Positions 44,881 through 52,432 of a stretch of DNA of 64,000 nucleotides are shown here, piece after piece. The DNA comes from JAHEME01 sp034435035. Lineage in GTDB: Bacteria; Chloroflexota; Anaerolineae; Aggregatilineales; UBA3940. The stretch spans positions 62,001 through 126,000 of the forward strand of contig DAOTXW010000041.1 of the NCBI GenBank assembly GCA_034435035.1, in the 5' to 3' direction. Below the pieces are notes generated by a model. The model was given only the letters and a program-made list of their open reading frames with translations. It was not told the origin of the DNA and ran no database searches. The translations under genes and the position numbers were made by a program. Numbering within the stretch: position 1 is the first letter of the stretch; every line of letters begins with the position of its first letter.

Positions 44881-46005
44881 TCAGCCCCCCGGCGCGGTCG
44901 TCGCCCGCGGGGTAGGCGTCGGGACATTGGTCGGGGTCGGGGTGAGGGTTGGCGTGGGGGTTGGAGTCAGGATCTGCCCATCTGCCGAGAAGAAGCGCTC
45001 GACAACCTCGCCGCGCTCACCCAGCGGGCCAATGTCAAGCCCGTTATAAGTGACCACCAGGCCGGCCCCGTTGCCGGTTAATACGGTGATTATATTCTGC
45101 CCCTCGTACTGCAGGACTGAGCCCGGATCAGCCTGCCCCTCATAGGCGATCTCACCGTCGACCGTGATGCGCACCCAGGCGCGCTGCTCTACACTGATCC
45201 GCAGAAGAACTCGATCCAGGATCTGCGGGCCCGTCTGAGTCTGTGGGATGGAAGTCGGTAAGAAGGTAGGGGTAGGCGGTACCGTTGCGCTGCCAGAGAA
45301 CGCCTCCAGAAACTGAGACTGCTCAGGGGTAGGGACAAGAGAGTCCACTGAAATGCGGCTAAGCCGGGTCGTAGTCCACCAGATGATCGCAGCCAGACCT
45401 CCTAACAGCACTGCTGCTACCACCAGATTCGACTGCAGCAGGCGCCCGGGAAGGGAATGGCTGCGCGGAGCCGACGGCGATGATGTTGCCATCAATGCCG
45501 GCATGCCCGGTTGAACAGAGAGGCGGGAATCCGACAGCCCGCGGGGGATAGCTGGCCCGATACGCTCGCCGGGCGTGATATAGACCGGGCGTCCGGGGGG
45601 CAGGGCAGCCGCCGGGGGCGATGCGGGCGCGGCGGGCAGCATCACCGATCCCTCAGAGTCTGCGCCCGCGCCCGGGTTAGCGGTCTGGTAGTGAAGCGGC
45701 TCACGCACGGGTGGTGGCCCGGGGGCAGCGGTCAGCGTGGTGACCGGCGCAGTCCCCACACCCGTGATCTCGCCGAAGCGTGCCACCAGTTCATTCGCAT
45801 CAAGCTGAAGGAACTGGGCGTAATTACGCAGGAACCCCTTGGCGTGCGTCGTTGAGGGCAGAAGGCTGATATCGCCGCTTTCCAGCGCCTCAAGATACTT
45901 GACACGGATACGGGTACGCCGCTCGACTTCGTCGAGTGTCAGAGCGCGTGCCTCGCGGGCTTCCTGCAGCAACTGCCCCAGGGCATGGAGATCGCGGTCA
46001 GCCAA
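44881..46005 (-). CDS. RodZ-like HTH membrane protein with Thr/Pro tail
   Basis: A 374-residue protein with an N-terminal helix-turn-helix (TLDEVERRTRIRVKYLEALE, the RodZ pattern), a long linker, one membrane segment (about residues 188-210, LVVAAVLLGGLAAIIWW) and an extracellular beta-rich DUF4115-like domain (RISVEQRAWVRITVDGE). The protein ends in a Thr/Pro repeat tail that RodZ normally lacks. RodZ links MreB to the elongation machinery; rodA two genes away supports this. The start is a TTG with AGAGGA about 4 nt upstream. Confidence 0.85.
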   Translation of the reverse strand: MADRDLHALGQLLQEAREARALTLDEVERRTRIRVKYLEALESGDISLLPSTTHAKGFLRNYAQFLQLDANELVARFGEITGVGTAPVTTLTAAPGPPPVREPLHYQTANPGAGADSEGSVMLPAAPASPPAAALPPGRPVYITPGERIGPAIPRGLSDSRLSVQPGMPALMATSSPSAPRSHSLPGRLLQSNLVVAAVLLGGLAAIIWWTTTRLSRISVDSLVPTPEQSQFLEAFSGSATVPPTPTFLPTSIPQTQTGPQILDRVLLRISVEQRAWVRITVDGEIAYEGQADPGSVLQYEGQNIITVLTGNGAGLVVTYNGLDIGPLGERGEVVERFFSADGQILTPTPTPTLTPTPTNVPTPTPRATTAPGG

Positions 46006-46023
46006 CGGATCCTCTTAAGCAAG

Positions 46024-46060
46024 AAGCCACCGGCCCGATGGAGGCACAGGCCGCTGGCTT
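46024..46060 (-). terminator. Hairpin between rplI and the rodZ-like gene
   Basis: A 12-bp stem with one mismatch (46024-46035 with 46049-46060) and a 13-nt loop in the 131-bp gap. The following sequence CTTGCTT is a poor T tract, so it may lower but not stop readthrough. Confidence 0.4.
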
Positions 46061-46136
46061 CGCGAATACGAATTCGAGATCACGGGTACCGCCGCGGATA
46101 TACCAGCCATCGGGGCCAGCCAATGGCACGCCCGAC

Positions 46137-46697
46137 CTACTCAGCCGCGTATTCCTCGACCTCACCATCTGCTGCCGCATCGGTCAGTTCCTCGCTCACC
46201 TCTTCGGCATCACCAGAATCGGCTGCTACTTCGGCCAGCGCCTCCGGGATTTCGCCTTCGCGGTGAACGATCACACGCACATGCGGGGTAAGGCCGGCAT
46301 CCAGGCGCACGGGCACACTGAAAGTGCCCAGCTCGCGGAGGGGGCGATCACCGATACGGCGGCGATCGATGTCCAACCCCAGGTTTTCACGCAGCCGGTC
46401 AGCAATATCGGCCTGAGTGACCGAGCCATAGAGTTTGCCGGTTTCTCCCGCCTTGACGGAGAAGGCCAGCGTCAGCTCCTCAATCCGCTCGGCGATCTTG
46501 CTGTACTTCTGCTCCCGCTCAGCGCGGCGGACTTCCGAATGTTTGCGGAGGTTGGCGAATTTGCGCAGCGCGCCGGGCGTCGCCTTGACGGCAAGCTGCC
46601 GGGGGATCAGGAAGTTGCGGGCGTAGCCGGGCGCAACGTCCACCGTTTCGCCGGCTACTCCCTGCTTATATACATCCTCAAGCAAAATGACTTTCAT
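46137..46697 (-). CDS. rplI: 50S ribosomal protein bL9
   Basis: A 186-residue ribosomal protein. The N-terminal RNA-binding domain is classical: MKVILLEDVYKQGVAGETV, VAPGYARNFLIPRQLAVKAT, then a long helix and a C-terminal domain. About 35 extra residues form an acidic C-terminal tail rich in Glu, Asp and Ala. Usual length is near 150. The frame stays open far upstream but the ATG at 46697, preceded by GGTAAGGG, matches the family start. It leads the rodZ-like, rimO, Nudix, rodA, gltX series. Confidence 0.96.
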   Translation of the reverse strand: MKVILLEDVYKQGVAGETVDVAPGYARNFLIPRQLAVKATPGALRKFANLRKHSEVRRAEREQKYSKIAERIEELTLAFSVKAGETGKLYGSVTQADIADRLRENLGLDIDRRRIGDRPLRELGTFSVPVRLDAGLTPHVRVIVHREGEIPEALAEVAADSGDAEEVSEELTDAAADGEVEEYAAE

Positions 46698-46731
46698 GCT
46701 CGCCCTTACCTCTTCTAGATGGTCGGCGGGG

Positions 46732-46760
46732 ATGATACCGTATTCAGTCGATCTCAACAA
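46732..46760 (-). promoter_or_regulatory. Promoter of rplI
   Basis: Minus-strand TTGTTG (46755-46760), 17-bp spacer and TATCAT (46732-46737), about 35 bp before the ATG. Confidence 0.65.
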
Positions 46761-46832
46761 GAGACGGCGAGACGGGGAACAGCTCGGTCCATGTCGCAGG
46801 GGGCGGCAGCCTGTGCACCCGGTATGGCTCGC

Positions 46833-46861
46833 TTGACGCCTTATCCGCCGGAAGCTAGAAT
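46833..46861 (+). promoter_or_regulatory. Promoter of the coaE fusion gene
   Basis: TTGACG (46833-46838), 17-bp spacer and TAGAAT (46856-46861), close to the sigma70 consensus. It is divergent to the rplI promoter. Confidence 0.75.
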
Positions 46862-46908
46862 AGCCCAATGTCCTTGACGCTTTGTGGCGCACCGCGCGGG
46901 AGAGACTC

Positions 46909-48105
46909 GTGAGCAAGCGCTGGCCCGGCAAAACTGTAATTGGCCTGACCGGTAACATCGCAACCGGTAAAAGCGTCGTCCGGCGCATGCTGGAGGCGCT
47001 TGATGCATTCGGCATCGATGCCGACGGGCTGGCACACCGCGCTATGTCGCCCGGAGCCCCCGCCTATGGACCTGTCGTCGATACGTTTGGCAAGTTCATC
47101 CTCGGCCCCGATGGGCAGATCGACCGTGGCAAGCTGGGGAAGATTGTCTTCACCGACCCGGATGCACTGCAGCGTCTGGAGGCTATCACCCATCCGATTG
47201 TGATTCAGGTGGTTGATCTGCTCATCCGACGTTCCAAGAAGGCGGTGGTCGTGATTGAAGCGATCAAGCTGCTTGAGTCAGGCATGGCGAGCGACTGTGA
47301 TGCCGTCTGGGTAGTTGATGCGCCGGAGACAGTGCAGGTGGCCCGCCTGATGCAAAGCCGCCACATGACCGAGGCCGAGGCCCGGATGCGGATTGCCGCT
47401 CAGAGCCCTTCGGCGGATAAGCTGGCCCGGGCGAATGTCGTCATCTACAACGCGGGCGGCTACGAGAACACGCTGGAACAGGTGCAGAAGCATCTCGGCG
47501 AGCTGGTGGGCATGCCGGTCGCTGTGACCGAGATGGCAGCTCCGCCGCCCGCTGTGGGGGCGGCAGCCGCTGCCCCGCCCGCTGCCGCGGCGACCGCCGC
47601 ACCTATTCCTGCCGATGTTCAGCTGACCGTCGTTCGCGGCGGCCCTAAACAGGCCGAGGCAATCGCCGCCTTTATCAACCGTGTGACCGGATCTTCGCTG
47701 ACCAAGACGGATATCCTGCTGCGATTTGGCCAGAAGGCTTACATGCTGGCCCAGGCCAATGGCCAGACCATCGGCCTGGGGGGGTGGCAGGTCGAGAATC
47801 TGATCACCCGCATCGATGAGATCATGCTGCTGCCCAATGCCCCGGCCGGCCCGACAGTGACTGCGCTGATCGCCAGCATCGAGAAAGCATCCAACGACCT
47901 TCAGAGCGAGATATCGCTGTTGTTTCTTGCCCACAACACCCCTGACCCGATCCGTCAGGCGGTGCAGGCCAACGGCTATGAGCCTCAGGACGCAGCCGCA
48001 CTGCGTGTGCCTGACTGGCGTGAGGCAGCCGAAGAGTCCGCACCGCCGGATACCTTCCTGAACGTAAAGCGACTGCGGGAAGACCGGATCCTCAAACCCA
48101 TATAG
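46909..48105 (+). CDS. coaE: Dephospho-CoA kinase fused to a GNAT-like domain
   Basis: A 398-residue protein. Residues 1 to about 195 form CoaE, the last step of CoA synthesis: P-loop GLTGNIATGKS, the substrate segment GIDADGLAHRAM, KIVFTDPDALQRLEAITHP and VIEAIKLLESG. An Ala/Pro linker (about 205-235) leads to a second domain of about 145 residues with YMLAQANGQTIGLGGWQVEN, a GNAT-like strand pattern, and helices to the C terminus; the acetyl-CoA loop RxxGxG/A is not obvious. Usual CoaE is about 200 residues. The GTG at 46909 has GGGAGAG 4 nt upstream; a TTG 27 bp upstream is less likely. Confidence 0.88.
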   Translation: MSKRWPGKTVIGLTGNIATGKSVVRRMLEALDAFGIDADGLAHRAMSPGAPAYGPVVDTFGKFILGPDGQIDRGKLGKIVFTDPDALQRLEAITHPIVIQVVDLLIRRSKKAVVVIEAIKLLESGMASDCDAVWVVDAPETVQVARLMQSRHMTEAEARMRIAAQSPSADKLARANVVIYNAGGYENTLEQVQKHLGELVGMPVAVTEMAAPPPAVGAAAAAPPAAAATAAPIPADVQLTVVRGGPKQAEAIAAFINRVTGSSLTKTDILLRFGQKAYMLAQANGQTIGLGGWQVENLITRIDEIMLLPNAPAGPTVTALIASIEKASNDLQSEISLLFLAHNTPDPIRQAVQANGYEPQDAAALRVPDWREAAEESAPPDTFLNVKRLREDRILKPI

Positions 48106-48145
48106 CTCCTGGATACGCGGGATTCCGCCGTGAGAGGTTTTTATT

Positions 48146-48436
48146 ATGGCTGACTTCTTCAACCGTACCCTGCAAAGCCTGCGTGAAGGGCCGCTGGGAC
48201 CGATCGTTCGCTGGGCTGAGGCGCATCCGCGCCTTGCCGCATGGTTTGTGCTGGCGCTGGGTATGGTGATTCTGCTGGTGATCGAGGCGCGCGATGTGGG
48301 GCTGCTGCCGGGTCAATGGGCTGCGTTGATCGTTGCTACCGTGCTGGTGGCGGGCGCCTGCATCTGGATCATCAGCTGGGAAGATGAAGATGTGGAAGAG
48401 GAAAATGCGGAGGCTGAAGCCCGCCGCAGCAAATAA
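48146..48436 (+). CDS. Small two-helix membrane protein
   Basis: A 96-residue protein with two hydrophobic segments (about residues 30-46 and 57-76, AAWFVLALGMVILLVI and ALIVATVLVAGACIWII) and an acidic C-terminal tail (EDEDVEEENAEAEA). GAGAGG precedes the ATG. It is 40 bp after coaE and may be co-transcribed. Family not recognised. Confidence 0.7.
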   Translation: MADFFNRTLQSLREGPLGPIVRWAEAHPRLAAWFVLALGMVILLVIEARDVGLLPGQWAALIVATVLVAGACIWIISWEDEDVEEENAEAEARRSK

Positions 48437-48457
48437 ATGGCTGATCGCCCTGCGCTG

Positions 48458-48483
48458 GCAGGCTGGCTGCAACGCCAGCCTGC
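48458..48483 (+). terminator. Hairpin after the coaE unit
   Basis: A perfect 10-bp stem (48458-48467 with 48474-48483) and 6-nt loop, but no T tract follows, so termination is uncertain. Apart from this hairpin and a promoter at 48579 nothing is seen in the 249 bp to the next gene. Confidence 0.4.
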
Positions 48484-48578
48484 TGTGCTCTCAGGGCAGG
48501 TGCACCGATGTTTGGTGGGGTCATTTCAAGATGGGGGGTGAGGGTGATAGTCGGCTCGCAGCCGATCTACCCCTGATC

Positions 48579-48587
48579 TGATAAAAT
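48579..48587 (+). promoter_or_regulatory. Extended -10 promoter of the nitrilase gene
   Basis: TGA followed directly by TAAAAT (48582-48587). The -35 region is poor. Leader of about 90 nt. Confidence 0.4.
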
Positions 48588-48685
48588 GCATCCGTCAAGG
48601 CTTGCGGCGATTGGGCCGGGCTCCGGGGGAGGGTCATAGTGATCCGCCGGGATGGGCAACTGCCTGTTGTCGGGGTAGATCGCAG

Positions 48686-49498
48686 ATGAGTGACAGGACG
48701 CCGCTTACTATCAGCCTGGGCCAGATGGACGTGCGGTGGGGCGATCCGGAGGCAAACCTGAGCCAGGTGCGCTCCTGGACTGCTGAGGCCGCCCGGCGTG
48801 GGTCGCAGATGGTTGTGTTCCCTGAGCTGTGGGACACCGGCTACGCGCTTGACCGGGCCGTGGAGCTGGGCTCTGATCTGGGCGGGGGTCGCTTTGCCAT
48901 CGTCTCCGCGCTGGCCCGGGAGTATGGCCTTCATATCGTCGGCTCGCTGCTGGAGCTGGGGCATGCGGAAGGGACTACTCGTCCGGCCTATAATACCGCG
49001 GTCTGGTTTGGGCCGGATGGCCGGGCGCTGGGCAGCTACCGGAAGGTGCACCTGTTCCGTGGGCTGCAGGAGGATCGCTACCTGCTTCCCGGCGGTGTGC
49101 CGCACTGGATCGCGCATTCCTGGGGAGCGGCCGGGATGGCGATCTGCTACGATCTTCGATTCCCCGAGTTGTTCCGGGTCTATGCACTGGGTGGGGTCAC
49201 ACTGACGGTGATCCCAGCGCAGTGGCCGCTGGCCCGCATCGAGCACTGGCGAACCCTGTTGCGTGCGCGGGCGATCGAGAACCAGATGGTTATCGTGGCC
49301 TGCAACCGGGTAGGCATCAGCGAAGACATTCCCTTTGGCGGCCATTCCGCCGTCATCGACGCGTGGGGCGTGCCGCTGGTGGAGGCAGGCGAGGATGAGG
49401 ACCTGCTGACGGTGACGGTCGATTTGGCTCACACCGGGGAAGTGCGCCGGGCACTCCCGGTATTCGAGGATCGCCGCCCTGATATCTATATGCTGTAA
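48686..49498 (+). CDS. Carbon-nitrogen hydrolase (nitrilase superfamily)
   Basis: A 270-residue amidase. The Glu-Lys-Cys triad is visible: VVFPELWDTGY (Glu), YRKVHLF (Lys) and AICYDLRFPELF (Cys), the last being typical of omega-amidase and Nit-like branches. No signal peptide. It would hydrolyse an omega-amide such as 2-oxoglutaramate, or a deaminated-glutathione-type substrate; context next to sulfur amino acid genes does not decide. Start chosen at the ATG at 48686; the frame is open 84 bp upstream. Confidence 0.86.
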   Translation: MSDRTPLTISLGQMDVRWGDPEANLSQVRSWTAEAARRGSQMVVFPELWDTGYALDRAVELGSDLGGGRFAIVSALAREYGLHIVGSLLELGHAEGTTRPAYNTAVWFGPDGRALGSYRKVHLFRGLQEDRYLLPGGVPHWIAHSWGAAGMAICYDLRFPELFRVYALGGVTLTVIPAQWPLARIEHWRTLLRARAIENQMVIVACNRVGISEDIPFGGHSAVIDAWGVPLVEAGEDEDLLTVTVDLAHTGEVRRALPVFEDRRPDIYML

Positions 49499-49524
49499 GC
49501 TGCTGCCGCGGTTGCCCCGGGCGG

Positions 49525-49563
49525 AAAGCGGGCTCCATCCAGCATCAGGGTGAGGCCCGCTTT
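49525..49563. terminator. Bidirectional terminator between nitrilase and transsulfuration genes
   Basis: A perfect 9-bp stem (49525-49533 with 49555-49563) whose outer ends are AAA and TTT, so each strand gets a short T run. It fills the gap between the two convergent genes. Confidence 0.65.
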
Positions 49564-49566
49564 CGG

Positions 49567-50712
49567 CTACAGGCCGCTCAGCGCCTGCTGGAGGTCCGCC
49601 AGAAGATCATCGACGTGCTCAATGCCGACTGAAAACCGCACCAGCCCCGGGGAGACTGCCAGCGGACTGCTCACTGTCGAGGCATGAGTCATGCTGTAAG
49701 GATGCTCGATCAGGGACTCAACCCCGCCCAGCGATTCGGCCAGCGCAAACAGCCGTGTGCGGCTTACCAGCTGGCGGGCTGCCGCATCGCCGCCGGCCAG
49801 TATGGCGGAGATCATGCCGCCCGATCCGCGTGGCATCTGCTGCCGGGCGAGCAGGTGCTGCGGGTGGCTCTCCAGGCCGGGGTAGATCACTGTTTCAAAT
49901 ATAGATTGATCTTCAAGAAAGCGGGCTACCTGCAGCGCGTTCTGACAGTGGCGCTCCATTCGCAGGTGAAGCGTCTTGATCCCCCGCATCGTCAGCCAGC
50001 AGTCCTGCGGCCCGGGAACGGCCCCTACCGCGTTCTGCAGGAACTTGAGCTGCTGGTAGATGGCCTCATCATTCAGCACGATCGCCCCGCCAACCACATC
50101 CGAGTGACCCCCCAGGTACTTGGTGGTACTGTGAACGACGATATCGGCGCCCAGCGCCAGCGGCTGCTGTAGATATGGCGAAGCGAACGTGTTATCCACT
50201 GCCACCTGCACCCCGGCAGGGGCCAGGTCGGCGATCGCGCGAATATCTGCCAGCCGCAGCAGTGGGTTGGTGGGGGTTTCCAGCCAGATCAGGCGCGTCT
50301 GCGGGCGCAGGGCCGCGGCTACCTGCGCCGGGTCGGCTGCCTCAACATAAGTAAACTCCAGCCCGTAGCGGGCCAGCACCCGGTCGAACAGCCGATATGT
50401 GCCGCCGTAAACGTCGTTGCCGACAATGGCATGGTCGCCGGGGTTCAGCAGGCGCAGGATGGTGTCGATCGCGGCCATCCCCGAGGCGAATGCCAGGCCA
50501 TAGCGCCCGCCTTCCAGCGAGGCGATCAGGTTCTGCAGAGCGCTGCGGGTAGGGTTGTCGGTGCGGCTATACTCGTAGCCCTTGTGCTGCTCAGGAGCAG
50601 TCTGCACATAGGTCGAAGTCTGGTAGATGGGAGTCATGATGGCGCCCGTCGAAGGATCCGGTTCCTGACCGGCATGGATCGCCAGCGTCTCAATATGGTA
50701 TGGCTCGGTCAT
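49567..50712 (-). CDS. Cys/Met-metabolism PLP enzyme (cystathionine gamma-lyase or synthase)
   Basis: A 381-residue fold-type I PLP enzyme. Features: YTSRTDN-like YEYSRTDNPTRSAL, GLAFASGMAAIDTIL, the Asp of VAVDNTFASPYLQQP and the PLP-lysine motif HSTTKYLGGHSDVVGG. SLGGVESLIEHPYSMTH at the C-terminal end fits the family. Gamma-lyase and gamma-synthase cannot be told apart by these motifs; the cystathionine beta-synthase upstream favours a lyase for cysteine from homocysteine. GAGGG precedes the ATG. Confidence 0.9.
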   Translation of the reverse strand: MTEPYHIETLAIHAGQEPDPSTGAIMTPIYQTSTYVQTAPEQHKGYEYSRTDNPTRSALQNLIASLEGGRYGLAFASGMAAIDTILRLLNPGDHAIVGNDVYGGTYRLFDRVLARYGLEFTYVEAADPAQVAAALRPQTRLIWLETPTNPLLRLADIRAIADLAPAGVQVAVDNTFASPYLQQPLALGADIVVHSTTKYLGGHSDVVGGAIVLNDEAIYQQLKFLQNAVGAVPGPQDCWLTMRGIKTLHLRMERHCQNALQVARFLEDQSIFETVIYPGLESHPQHLLARQQMPRGSGGMISAILAGGDAAARQLVSRTRLFALAESLGGVESLIEHPYSMTHASTVSSPLAVSPGLVRFSVGIEHVDDLLADLQQALSGL

Positions 50713-50742
50713 CAGCGGTTATCCCTCTCTGGCAAAAGCGGA

Positions 50743-50770
50743 GCCAGCCGGGCGGATGCAGCTGGCTGGC
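50743..50770 (-). terminator. Hairpin between the two transsulfuration genes
   Basis: A 7-bp stem (50743-50749 with 50764-50770) followed on the minus strand by CCGCTTTT. It could partially reduce expression of the downstream gene. Confidence 0.35.
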
Positions 50771-50803
50771 CCCGATCAGTAGCGGGCAGGACGGCCGATG
50801 CGG

Positions 50804-52246
50804 CTACATGCAGGCCGTAGCGATGTAGTCCAGTACGTCGATTTTGGTCAGGATACCCAGCACTCCGCCTCCTGCATAGTCATGAGGGGGTACCACCAGC
50901 ACGACATCATCGCCCCTGACAAATATCCCCATCACCACATCCAGCGATGTATCAGGCGGGACTGTCCTGACATGCCGCTGCACAATCTCGGAGATGGTTT
51001 CGTCCGCGGAGTGGGAGTGTGGGGCCATCAGCAAGTGATTGAGCAGGTCAACCTCCCGTACGATGCCGATCAGTTCGCCTTCATGGAGTACGGGCGCCTG
51101 GGAGATTCCCCGGGCCTTCATCATGCCGATCACCTCTGTCATCCGATCATTCATGGATACCGTGACGACATCCGGCGAGGGCTTGGTTCTGAGCACCTCG
51201 ATCACCGGCGTGTCCCCACAGCTGAGGTGGCCGAAGAAGCCGTTTTCGCGCATCCAGTCGTCGTTATAGACCTTGCTGAGATAGCGGGATCCGGAGTCGG
51301 GCAGCAGCACGACGACCAGTTTGTCTGCTCCCAGGTTCTCTTTACGGATGTAGCGCAGGGCGCCCACCACTGCACTGCCCGACGATCCTCCACAGAAGAT
51401 GCCCTCTTCCCGCACCAGTCTGCGTGCCATCAGCAGCGATTCACGGTCTTCAACCCGTATCACATCGTCTATGACCGACATGTCGTAGATGCTGGGGATG
51501 AAGTCCTCGCCGATGCCCTCAATCCGGTAGGAGAAGGCCTCGCTCGCCTGCCCGGTATGGAAGACATCGTACAGGATCGAACCCAGAGGGTCCACCCCCA
51601 CGATCTTTATGGAGGGGTTCTGCTCCTTGAGATAGCGACCCACGCCGCTGATTGTGCCGCCAGTGCCCATACCGGCCACAAATACGTCGATCCTGCCGGC
51701 TGTCTGCTGCCAGATCTCCGGGCCGGTGGTGCGGTAATGCACCTGCGGGTTGATGGGGTTGTGATACTGATTGGCCAGCACGCTGTTCGGCGTTTCGGCG
51801 ACGATCCGGCGAGCCACGCTGTAGTAGCTGCGCGGATCATCTGGCTCGACAGCGGTGGGCGTGATCACGACGCGAGCGCCATAGGCGCGTAGCAGCTGCA
51901 CCTTATCAATCGACTGCTTATCCGGCATGACGAAGACCGTCTTATAACCCTTGATGGCCGCAGCGATCGCCAGCCCTACGCCTGTATTGCCGGAAGTAGC
52001 CTCCACAATCGTGCCCCCCGGCTTGAGCTGGCCGGAGCGCTCGTAGTCTTCGATGATAGCCAATCCGATACGATCTTTGACGGAGCCGCCCGGGTTGAAG
52101 TATTCCACTTTAGCAACCAGGGAGGCCTCAATACCCCGGGCAACGGTATGCAGCTTCACCAGCGGTGTGTGCCCCAGAGTGCCAAGGATGTTGCTGTGAA
52201 TCTGCGCCTCATCGGTAACTGCCGCGCTGGCCCCAATCGTTGCCAT
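50804..52246 (-). CDS. cbs: Cystathionine beta-synthase with CBS domain pair
   Basis: A 480-residue fold-type II PLP enzyme that joins serine (or acetylserine) and homocysteine. PLP lysine in NPGGSVKDRIG, SGNTGVGLAIA as phosphate-binding loop, GTGGTISGVGRYLK, and GGSSGSAVVGA. C-terminal residues from about 345 form two CBS modules (VTVSMNDRMTEVIGMM and TVPPDTSLDVVMGIFV) that bind adenosyl ligands. There is no N-terminal heme domain. Start taken at the ATG at 52246, which has GGAG 7 nt upstream; an ATG two codons earlier is in frame. Leads the leftward pair with the gamma-lyase type enzyme. Confidence 0.93.
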   Translation of the reverse strand: MATIGASAAVTDEAQIHSNILGTLGHTPLVKLHTVARGIEASLVAKVEYFNPGGSVKDRIGLAIIEDYERSGQLKPGGTIVEATSGNTGVGLAIAAAIKGYKTVFVMPDKQSIDKVQLLRAYGARVVITPTAVEPDDPRSYYSVARRIVAETPNSVLANQYHNPINPQVHYRTTGPEIWQQTAGRIDVFVAGMGTGGTISGVGRYLKEQNPSIKIVGVDPLGSILYDVFHTGQASEAFSYRIEGIGEDFIPSIYDMSVIDDVIRVEDRESLLMARRLVREEGIFCGGSSGSAVVGALRYIRKENLGADKLVVVLLPDSGSRYLSKVYNDDWMRENGFFGHLSCGDTPVIEVLRTKPSPDVVTVSMNDRMTEVIGMMKARGISQAPVLHEGELIGIVREVDLLNHLLMAPHSHSADETISEIVQRHVRTVPPDTSLDVVMGIFVRGDDVVLVVPPHDYAGGGVLGILTKIDVLDYIATACM

Positions 52247-52287
52247 CACCATGCTCCGATCTCTGATAATCAGACCGCTTTGACCGG

Positions 52288-52316
52288 ATTTTACACCGGG
52301 GACGGCGGCGTGCCCA
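52288..52316 (-). promoter_or_regulatory. Promoter of the transsulfuration pair
   Basis: Minus-strand TGGGCA (52311-52316), 17-bp spacer and TAAAAT (52288-52293). A perfect 13-bp palindrome at 52262-52274 lies in the leader, and could be a protein-binding site. Confidence 0.45.
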
Positions 52317-52389
52317 CTTCACCCGCCGGCCAGGGCAGAGGTCACAGCTGGGCGGACTGCGAGGCGTCGATCTACTCCCGGAGATTTCA

Positions 52390-52398
52390 TGATACACT
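52390..52398 (+). promoter_or_regulatory. Extended -10 promoter of the creatininase-family gene
   Basis: TGA directly before TACACT (52393-52398), identical to the extended -10 of the sirtuin promoter. The -35 is poor. Start codon about 35 nt downstream. Confidence 0.5.
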
Positions 52399-52432
52399 GC
52401 GGCGCAGGCCCGTGTCACTCATGGAGGGTCGA

